Assembly (NCBI GenBank): GCA_937895465.1
Contig: CALAYY010000095.1
Location: 1 to 11,604 of the forward strand
Source: an uncultured Clostridia bacterium
GTDB lineage: Bacteria; Bacillota; Clostridia; Christensenellales; DUVY01
Reading direction: 5' to 3'
DNA: 11,604 nt
The notes under the pieces were generated by a model, which did not search any database, was not told the origin of the DNA, and was given only the letters and a program-made list of their open reading frames with translations. Position numbers and translations under genes: made by a program. Positions 6,322 to 11,604 of the stretch are shown one piece after another. Each line of letters begins with the position of its first letter. Positions within the stretch are counted from its first letter, which is position 1.

Positions 6322-6876
6322 ATGGATAATTATTACTGTGATAAGTCATGTGTTTGTCCCTCTCATCCCAAGCCAAAAAAGATTTTATTGGAATGCGGAA
6401 AACAGCCTCAGGACGCAAACTTTGAAATAGATGACGGTGAAGTTGAAGAAAACCAATCTTTTGTTTTGGATAGATTGGTTATTGATACCTCTTGCTTACA
6501 AAAGCCTTTAGTAAAAATTGACTTTTCAAGTCTTGTTGCATTTAAAGCAGAAGATGATGAAGGCGCTCGTCATGAAATCGAAGTTGAGTTGTTGTTTAAG
6601 CTTATAAGAATTTGTAAGGACGGCAAAAGCGATAAAGATTCTGAGGTTGTTCAAACATGGAAATATCTGAAGTCTTTTGAAATTGAAAACAATATTGATG
6701 AGGTTGAAATTGAAGTCAGTGAGCCTTTTACTGTAACATTCTGTGACAAAACCTGTCCGGGATGCTGTGAATATAAGATGGTAGTAGAGGGTAAGGACTT
6801 TGATGGAGAATTTGATTTTTTGAGAGTTACCAAGCCCGATTTGAGTGCTTTGGCACAAGGTACCCAAGAAGACTAA
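6322..6876 (+). CDS. DUF4489-like Cys-rich protein
   Basis: A 184-residue soluble, acidic protein with no signal peptide or membrane segment. The N-terminus has a cysteine cluster (CDKSCVC at residues 6-12), then PKPKKILLECG, then LVIDTSCLQKPLVKIDFSSL (about 52-71), a pattern I recognise from the DUF4489 family of Clostridia. A second cluster, CDKTCPGCCEY, lies near residue 143 and echoes the first (CDKSC/CDKTC). The central part is a run of acidic beta strands. The function of the family is not known to me. The paired cysteine clusters suggest metal binding or disulfide cross-linking, and the possible sigma-K promoter would fit a spore-layer protein, but both are inference. A good AGGAGAAA site precedes the ATG. 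It stands alone between two terminators. Confidence 0.75.
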   Translation: MDNYYCDKSCVCPSHPKPKKILLECGKQPQDANFEIDDGEVEENQSFVLDRLVIDTSCLQKPLVKIDFSSLVAFKAEDDEGARHEIEVELLFKLIRICKDGKSDKDSEVVQTWKYLKSFEIENNIDEVEIEVSEPFTVTFCDKTCPGCCEYKMVVEGKDFDGEFDFLRVTKPDLSALAQGTQED

Positions 6877-6890
6877 GTAGATAAATTAAA

Positions 6891-6920
6891 AAAGATGTCG
6901 AATTAATTTTCGACATTTTT
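6891..6920. terminator. bidirectional terminator between convergent genes
   Basis: ATGTCGAA (6895-6902) pairs with TTCGACAT (6909-6916) around a 6-base loop. It is flanked by A-tracts on the left and T-tracts on the right, so it can stop transcription from both the DUF4489-like gene (+) and the deacetylase-like gene (-). Confidence 0.8.
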
Positions 6921-6930
6921 ACATAAAGCG

Positions 6931-7707
6931 TTATATCTTAATAAATTCATCCAAAAAACACGATTTATAATCATTATCTATTAGATACGATATAGCTGTA
7001 TTTAGTTTTTGTTCATAATCAGGCTGATACATATAATAGTCAGGATAAAAATATTGTTCATGTATCATTATTTCGATATGCTGCCTTCCTATATGTTTTG
7101 ACAAATACGGCATAATATCATTAATATCAAAAGTATTAATCACCATATCAATATTGACAAAATACAAATCACTTGCTTTGTCATAATAAAAACAATCTTT
7201 ATAAATGCTTTTAAAATCCTGAAATTTTAGATTGTAAGATTCTCTTGGCTTTTCTATAGTACCAAATAATCCCGCTAAGCCTTTTATATTAGAATCATAA
7301 AAAGCCGAATTGGCTTGATGAGTAGTAGTGCAGCAATGGATTGTTGTAAACGGATTAAGTACGCCTTGTCCTGCAAACCTTATAATCTCGTTATGGACTT
7401 GTTGGCAGTCATTATAAGCTGTATTATAGTCTGAATGTGTATAGACTGTTTGCTCGTTTTTGGAATGAAAAGACAGCTGTAGCCAATCTTTATTGCTTTG
7501 CCATTCGGACTTGTATTTGTTGGGCATCTCAGTTAGATTAAACTGCTTATATTCAAAAAAGAGATTTAATTGAACTTTCAAATCAAACTTTTCATGCAGT
7601 CTTTTATATAATGCCAAATAACTGTTGTCAAAAATCGAAGTATAATTTTTTTCTTTAATATCTTTTAAGAAGAGTATATTGTCATCTACAGAAAATCTAA
7701 AATGCAT
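6931..7707 (-). CDS. polysaccharide-deacetylase-like (NodB-fold) protein
   Basis: A 258-residue cytoplasmic protein without a signal peptide. The start RFSVDDN puts two aspartates at residues 8-9, in the place of the NodB motif-1 aspartates. LQLSFHS gives His81 and TTIHC gives His124, plausible partners for a metal site. A C-terminal IMIHEQYFYPDYYMYQPDYE block is very distinctive. I have seen this arrangement in clostridial hypothetical proteins placed in the glycoside hydrolase/deacetylase beta/alpha-barrel superfamily. The HxxxH of classical motif 2 is not obvious, so chitooligosaccharide or peptidoglycan deacetylation should not be assumed. The ribosome binding site AAGGGAT (7719-7713) precedes the ATG at 7707. 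It lies downstream of the second AraC gene, past a terminator, and no separate promoter is evident; read-through is likely. A role in handling the sugar imported by the divergent operon is an inference. Confidence 0.65.
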   Translation of the reverse strand: MHFRFSVDDNILFLKDIKEKNYTSIFDNSYLALYKRLHEKFDLKVQLNLFFEYKQFNLTEMPNKYKSEWQSNKDWLQLSFHSKNEQTVYTHSDYNTAYNDCQQVHNEIIRFAGQGVLNPFTTIHCCTTTHQANSAFYDSNIKGLAGLFGTIEKPRESYNLKFQDFKSIYKDCFYYDKASDLYFVNIDMVINTFDINDIMPYLSKHIGRQHIEIMIHEQYFYPDYYMYQPDYEQKLNTAISYLIDNDYKSCFLDEFIKI

Positions 7708-7720
7708 CTTTTATCCCTTA

Positions 7721-7747
7721 TAAAAAAGGCACTCATTAAAAGTGCCT
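7721..7747 (-). terminator. terminator after the second AraC gene
   Basis: On the minus strand AGGCACT (7747-7741) pairs with AGTGCCT (7733-7727) around a 7-base loop, and six T follow (7726-7721 with one extra). It sits only 10 bases past the AraC stop codon and just before the ribosome binding site of the next gene, so it may act as an attenuator controlling how much of the deacetylase-like gene is made. Confidence 0.8.
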
Positions 7748-7757
7748 AAAAAATATA

Positions 7758-8694
7758 TTACTTTAAAAGGTAGCTGTTAACATCGTCAAAGTTGTATTTT
7801 GACACCTTTAACATTGTTGCGTATTGTGACGGAGTGAGCTTTGCAATTTTTTTGAACTGAGTGGAAAAATACTGCACCGAATCAAAGCCTAATAATTCAG
7901 CAATTTCATTAAATGAGTATTTATTTTCCTCAATTAATTGCTTTGCTTTGGTGATTCGCACTTTTAGAAAATAATTAATCAATGAAGTACCTAGATGTTT
8001 TTTAAAGACAGCAGATATATAAGATACGCTGTATCCGACCGACTTAGAAATATCTTTTAGAGTAAGCCTTTTATCCACATTTTCATTAATATACATTACA
8101 GCAGACTGCACGATATTGTTTTTGTGAAAACTTGCGGCATTAAAATTTGGCTGTTCGTTATTTTTATTAGATTGTTTTCTTATGATAGAAATCAATAGAT
8201 TTTCCAATGTGTTTTTTATAAACTGACCTGAGAAGGGAATATTGATTTTGTCGCTTTTTGATAGCGGTGGCATATAATTTTTGCCTGCCATTAAGACAGA
8301 CCCTTCATTTATTATATTTAAACATACTGTCCTTTTCAGCATCTTCTACATCAATAATCTTATCGACCAATTGATACAGCGGCTCAGATGATGAGCCAAA
8401 AGTAATAATAGCCACACTGCAAGGCTTATTATTAGCTGCGATGCTATGGTATTCGTTGGGAGCATGAATTATCAGCTGGTTCTTTTTAAGTATCATTGAT
8501 TCCTTTTCGGTCTTAACAATAACTTCACCGTTATTAATAAAAACAAGTTCCCAAGGTTCGTGTGTTTCACCCTCATAAGTAAAAGACGGCGAATACAAAT
8601 AAGCAAAGGTTGTGTAAAAAGCATCAACATTTATTAAGCTTTCGGGGTATGTAGGTTCTAAGATTTTTTCTTTCATTTTTTGTTCACTCATCAT
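7758..8694 (-). pseudogene. AraC-family regulator of the divergent sugar operon, frameshifted
   Basis: Two overlapping minus-strand frames make up one AraC-type protein. The first (8694 to 8305) gives about 125 residues of cupin-like sensor domain, with THEPWELVFINNGEVIV and LIIHAPNEYHSI. The second covers INEGSVLMAGKNYMPPLSKS and the DNA-binding part LTLKDISKSVGYSVSYISAVF and FNEIAELLGFDSVQYFSTQF, ending in TPSQY. The frames cross around 8305-8325, in the A/T-rich stretch that encodes MFKYNK then stop. Removing one base there restores a 311-residue protein of normal length with nothing else missing. A recent single-base insertion, or a sequencing or assembly error, is therefore more likely than long decay. 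The start is ATG 8694 or ATG 8676; the latter has a GTGA-type site before it. It probably controls the importer at 8963 and, through read-through, the gene at 7707. Confidence 0.8.
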
Positions 8695-8706
8695 AATAAT
8701 TTATAA

Positions 8707-8735
8707 AGTTTATCATATATAACTATTATTGTCAA
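8707..8735 (-). promoter_or_regulatory. promoter for the second AraC gene
   Basis: On the minus strand a perfect TTGACA (8735-8730) is followed after 17 bases by TAAACT (8712-8707), preceded by TGA (extended -10). The predicted transcript starts near 8700, only about six bases before the ATG at 8694. Either the mRNA is nearly leaderless or translation begins at the ATG at 8676. Confidence 0.65.
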
Positions 8736-8754
8736 TAGATTACATAAAATAATA

Positions 8755-8797
8755 CAAATTTTCTCAAATTTTATGCAAAAAAATACCATTTTATCGC
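8755..8797. promoter_or_regulatory. candidate AraC-type operator: phased direct repeats
   Basis: Between the divergent promoters, CAAATTTT occurs at 8755-8762 and again at 8765-8772, ten bases apart. ATTTTATGC (8768-8776) recurs as ATTTTATCGC (8788-8797), twenty bases apart. Tandem half-sites spaced by whole helical turns upstream of the target promoter are how AraC-family proteins usually bind. A related inverted copy, ATTTCGTAAAAT, lies at 8821-8832. The DNA is very AT-rich, so chance repeats are expected and this is tentative. Confidence 0.3.
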
Positions 8798-8858
8798 ATT
8801 TATAATAAGATAATATAAATATTTCGTAAAATAGCCATAACATCTTATAAATTCATTA

Positions 8859-8877
8859 TGCTATACTCTCAAGAGTA
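8859..8877 (+). promoter_or_regulatory. extended -10 promoter and palindrome before the sugar importer
   Basis: TGCTATACT (8859-8867) is an extended -10; no good -35 is present, as is common for promoters that need an activator. The inverted repeat TACTCT-CA-AGAGTA (8864-8877) overlaps the -10 and the expected transcription start. The leader is then about 90 bases long. Confidence 0.5.
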
Positions 8878-8962
8878 ATGGGAGAATGGATGGAGTCTTT
8901 AAAAATAAAAGCAATTATTTTAAACATAATATAAAAGAAGAATACTCCGTTCTAAAAATTAT

Positions 8963-9895
8963 ATGCAAAATATTTTAACAAAACAAAAGAAAAAGTCTGC
9001 TTTCAAACGGGGCGAGACTGTATTTTTGATAACACTGTTAGCCATACCTGTTTTACACTGGTTGGTTTTTTGGCTGTATATCAATATAAATTCAATTATT
9101 TTAGCGTTTCAAAATGAAAGGGGAGATTGGAGCCTTACTAACTTTGTGCAATTATGGGACCAATTAACATCCCCTTATGGAGACACTGTAGGCTTAGCTT
9201 TAAAGAACACTCTTTTTTATTTTCTCAATAATATTTTAGTGATTTTTCCGCTTTCAATATTTATAGCGTTTTTTATCTACAAGCATGTGAAAGGATACAA
9301 ATTTTATAGAATAGTGTTTTTCTTGCCTGCAATTATTTCAGGTATAGCTATGACTACTGTTTACACATATCTTTTGATGCCTAACGGTCCTTTTGCTGCG
9401 ATTTTGTCTAATCTAGGCATTAATATTCCAGAACAAGGTTTTTTCAATAATGCGGCAACTGCAACGCCCGCCATTATTGTTTATACAATCTGGACAGGGT
9501 TTAGCAGCAATATAATTTTGATAGGCGGCGCAATGAGCCGTATTCCTACTGAGGTATTAGAATCAGCTAAGATAGAAGGCTGCGGACCATTTAGAGAAAT
9601 ATTTAATATCGTATTGCAGTTAACATGGTCAACCTTACAGACAATGATTATCTTTACTATGACGAGTATTTTTATGGCAAGCGGACCTATATTGCTGTTT
9701 ATGCCTGACGGCGGTTACGAAACCACAACTATAGCATTCTGGATATTCAAGCAAGTTTACGGTTCGGGTGCGTACGGCGGCACTGGTCAATACGGCTTAG
9801 TGTCTTGTGCAGGTTTTGTCTTTACTTTGATAGGAGTGCCTTTAATTTTGTTTGTAAGGCGTATCTTTGAAAAAGTGCCTGCAGTAGAGTATTAG
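8963..9895 (+). CDS. carbohydrate ABC importer permease 1 (UgpA/LplB-like)
   Basis: A 310-residue inner-membrane protein, one of the two channel subunits. A basic N-terminus (KQKKKSAFKRGE) precedes the first membrane segment (VFLITLLAIPVLHWLVFWLY). Further segments lie near residues 75-115, 120-140, 165-190, 215-240 and 275-298. The cytoplasmic coupling loop EVLESAKIEGCGPFREIFNI (about 196-215) is the EAA motif of the binding-protein-dependent permease family (PF00528), though the usual LP that closes it is LQ here. No good ribosome binding site lies close to the ATG at 8963 and no alternative ATG exists back to an in-frame stop at 8927, so this start is the only ATG option but weakly supported. 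The second permease follows after 15 bases. The exact sugar is unknown. Confidence 0.88.
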   Translation: MQNILTKQKKKSAFKRGETVFLITLLAIPVLHWLVFWLYININSIILAFQNERGDWSLTNFVQLWDQLTSPYGDTVGLALKNTLFYFLNNILVIFPLSIFIAFFIYKHVKGYKFYRIVFFLPAIISGIAMTTVYTYLLMPNGPFAAILSNLGINIPEQGFFNNAATATPAIIVYTIWTGFSSNIILIGGAMSRIPTEVLESAKIEGCGPFREIFNIVLQLTWSTLQTMIIFTMTSIFMASGPILLFMPDGGYETTTIAFWIFKQVYGSGAYGGTGQYGLVSCAGFVFTLIGVPLILFVRRIFEKVPAVEY

Positions 9896-9910
9896 GAGTT
9901 AAGAGTCATA

Positions 9911-10840
9911 ATGATAAAAACAGACAAAGTTTTGAGAAAAAGATTTAAGATTTCAAAGGAAGACGCTTCTATTTTATACAAAAGAAGCAGAGGCGAAAAG
10001 GTAATATATGTAATAGTCTTTTTGATTTTTGCAATATATGCAATTTCGCTTATCTTTCCTTTCTTGTGGCTGTTAATTAATTCTTTTCAAAACAAGATTA
10101 TATATCAGATAAATATGAGTGAAGGCAATGCCTTTGCTTTTCCCAAAAAATTTGAAATAGCCAATTACATATATGCTTTCAAAGAGCTTAGCTATAACGG
10201 CTCTAACATATTTAATATGTTTTTTAATAGTATTTGGTACACAGGTGTTCATATCGGTGGCGGAGTTTTGATGAGTTCTTTTACAGGCTATTGTCTGGCA
10301 AAATACAACTTTAAAGGCAAAAATCTTATGCATGCCATAATTATCTTTTCTATGACTATTCCTATCGTAGGAACGACAGGCGCTGCATTTAAATTGATGT
10401 CCGACCTCAAGATTTACAACACTCCGTTTTATGTGCTGTTTACAAGTTTGAGCGGTATAGGGCTAAACTTTTTGATAATGTACGGATTTTTCAAAAATAT
10501 ATCATGGAGTTATGCGGAAGCTGCTTTTATAGACGGAGCAAGCCATTATACCGTATTCTTCAAAATTATGCTGCCTATGGCAAAACCCATAGTATTTACA
10601 CTTTCTATAATGTCAGGAATAACATATTGGAATGAATATATGAATGTTCTGCTGTATTTGCCTGATTATCCGACGATTGCTTCGGGACTTTTCAGTGTTT
10701 CAAGAACACTCCCCAGACTTGGAAATACACCGGCGTATTTTGCCGCTTTGGTAATTTCGTTAGTGCCTGTATTGATAATTTTCAGTTTGTTCAGTGATGT
10801 TATTATGAAAAACTTTACTGTCGGCGGACTAAAAGGCTAA
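9911..10840 (+). CDS. carbohydrate ABC importer permease 2 (UgpE/YtcP-like)
   Basis: A 309-residue inner-membrane partner of permease 1. The N-terminal 35 residues are charged and cytoplasmic. The first membrane segment is VIYVIVFLIFAIYAISLIFP, and about five more follow. AEAAFIDGASHYTVFFKIML followed by P (about residues 202-222) is a textbook EAA coupling loop, with the EAA, the spaced G and the closing LP. TVGGLKG at the end is the usual C-terminus of this branch, as in the polysaccharide and aldouronate permeases. The AGGAG site overlaps the stop of permease 1. No ATPase gene is adjacent; importers of this type normally share one MsmX/UgpC-like ATPase encoded elsewhere. Confidence 0.9.
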   Translation: MIKTDKVLRKRFKISKEDASILYKRSRGEKVIYVIVFLIFAIYAISLIFPFLWLLINSFQNKIIYQINMSEGNAFAFPKKFEIANYIYAFKELSYNGSNIFNMFFNSIWYTGVHIGGGVLMSSFTGYCLAKYNFKGKNLMHAIIIFSMTIPIVGTTGAAFKLMSDLKIYNTPFYVLFTSLSGIGLNFLIMYGFFKNISWSYAEAAFIDGASHYTVFFKIMLPMAKPIVFTLSIMSGITYWNEYMNVLLYLPDYPTIASGLFSVSRTLPRLGNTPAYFAALVISLVPVLIIFSLFSDVIMKNFTVGGLKG

Positions 10841-10876
10841 AAACATTAAAAGATATAAAAGAAAAGGAGAAAAAAG

Positions 10877-11604
10877 ATGATAAAGAAATTAAGCCGTCTG
10901 TTTGCGTTGATTTTATGTATTGTAATCGGCAGCACTTTTGTCGGTTGTAATAATCCGGACAGAGGAGACCCTAACTCAGCAGATACACTTGATATCTATG
11001 TTTATAATGCTGGATATGGATATCAATGGAGCGTAGATTCAATTAATGCATTTAAGCAAGAGGATTGGGTAAAAGAAAAATATCCCAACTTAAAAATTAA
11101 TTTTACAAAAAATGAAATAGAAAACTTTGGAGCGACACAATTATCTGCCGGAGCCAAAGCTAATACATTTGATTTGATTTTTGCACCCATTTTGTTTAGT
11201 TACTTTGGACCTACAGGACCACTTTTAGAACTTAGCGAAGTTTTTTATGAGAGCACAGTACCCGGAGAGGATATAAAAGTAAAAGATAAGATGCTCAGCT
11301 CTTATGTTGCATCCAATATCTATAACGATATTGACGCAACTGAAAAAGACCAATATTATGCAATGAGCTATGCTTCAGGCATGACAGGAATTGTTTATAA
11401 CGAAAACGTGCTTACAAGTTTGGGACTTAACGTTCCCAATACAACCAATGAGCTTGTATCAATTATGGACACGGTAAGGGCATTAAAGGATAACACACAA
11501 GGAAAATATAAGAACGGTTATTCATTCTTAACTTACGGAGCATCCGCTTATGCCAACTATCTTGTTGATACTTGGTGGGCTCAATATGAAGGAGCAAATG
11601 AATA
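10877..11604 (+). CDS. carbohydrate ABC importer substrate-binding lipoprotein, 5' part
   Basis: The gene runs off the window; 242 codons are present, about half of a typical 430-550-residue extracellular sugar-binding protein. A strong AAGGAGA site precedes the ATG. The signal peptide ends in a lipobox (FVGC) with the lipidated Cys at residue 24. The mature domain starts with LDIYVYNAGYGYQWSVDSIN, continues with the alpha/beta pattern of the cluster D binding fold (VKEKYPNLKINFT, then NTFDLIFAP), and has a hinge segment YYAMSYASGMTGIVYNENVL (about residues 162-181), the block where many sugar-binding proteins read Y..P......YN. It delivers the ligand to the two permeases just upstream (36-base gap, same operon). 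Aromatic residues in YGYQW and in DTWWAQY could stack on sugar rings. The specific ligand cannot be named. Confidence 0.88.
   Translation, partial: MIKKLSRLFALILCIVIGSTFVGCNNPDRGDPNSADTLDIYVYNAGYGYQWSVDSINAFKQEDWVKEKYPNLKINFTKNEIENFGATQLSAGAKANTFDLIFAPILFSYFGPTGPLLELSEVFYESTVPGEDIKVKDKMLSSYVASNIYNDIDATEKDQYYAMSYASGMTGIVYNENVLTSLGLNVPNTTNELVSIMDTVRALKDNTQGKYKNGYSFLTYGASAYANYLVDTWWAQYEGANE

Noticed and set aside
8300..8330. Programmed ribosomal frameshift joining the two AraC frames
   Set aside because: No convincing +1 slippery site or stimulatory structure is visible, and AraC regulators are not known for this. A one-base indel or sequence error is simpler.
8878..8934. Short frame of 18 codons (ATG 8878 to TAA 8934) in the leader of the sugar importer operon
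   Set aside because: No ribosome binding site, low-complexity A/T-driven residues, and the ATG directly abuts the predicted transcription start. A leader peptide cannot be excluded, but nothing supports it.
1..11604. Mobile element or phage origin for the palindromes
   Set aside because: There is no transposase, integrase, target-site duplication or terminal repeat. The palindrome arms are copies of the local gene sequence, not of foreign DNA.
1..11604. CRISPR arrays, rRNA and tRNA genes
   Set aside because: No regularly spaced direct repeats were seen and no tRNA- or rRNA-like conserved stretches were found on either strand by eye.

Overview
The window looks like a low-GC Gram-positive chromosome, most likely an uncultured member of the Clostridia. 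The support is AT-rich coding and intergenic DNA, strong purine-rich ribosome binding sites, lipobox-type solute-binding lipoproteins, TTGACA/TATAAT-type promoters with extended -10 elements, a Cys-rich protein that I recognise as DUF4489-like, and sugar ABC permeases without a dedicated ATPase. I see no rRNA, tRNA, CRISPR array, IS element or phage gene.

Layout. (1) 1-687: the last part of a trehalase-like glycosidase gene, then an ElaA-like GNAT acetyltransferase, both on +. The first 43 bases are an inverted copy of bases 59-101. (2) 707-1318 on -: a HEAT-repeat-like conserved protein. Its promoter region is divergent from the next operon. (3) 1555-4334 on +: a complete three-gene ABC importer of the TrpXYZ-like type (PF04392 binding lipoprotein, BPD_transp_2 permease, ATPase), closed by a terminator. 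The binding-protein gene is broken by a perfect 100-bp palindrome. (4) 4487-6876 on +: three single-gene units, each with its own promoter and terminator. They are an AraC-type regulator, a lipoprotein of unknown function and a DUF4489-like Cys-rich protein. (5) 6931-8694 on -: a NodB-fold (polysaccharide-deacetylase-like) protein, downstream of an AraC-type regulator gene that carries a frameshift. (6) 8963-11604 on +: a carbohydrate ABC importer (two permeases and the start of the binding lipoprotein), divergent from the regulator.

How the genes fit together. The second half reads as a carbohydrate-uptake locus. An AraC-type regulator sits divergently from a sugar importer that must borrow an MsmX/UgpC-type ATPase from elsewhere, and a putative carbohydrate-active enzyme lies behind the regulator. 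The first importer is self-contained; its substrate cannot be read from sequence, though the closest described relatives handle aromatic amino acids.

I do not see a clearly new multi-gene system. The strongest anomalies are the 100-bp perfect palindrome inside the first binding-protein gene, a similar 43-bp inverted repeat at the window edge, and the one-base frameshift in the second AraC gene. Two fold-back structures within 2.3 kb suggest either template-switch mutation or an assembly/amplification artefact, which must be settled before calling these genes dead. Softer leads are the sigma-K-like promoter and 10-bp inverted repeat before the DUF4489-like gene, and the palindrome in the leader of the first AraC gene.
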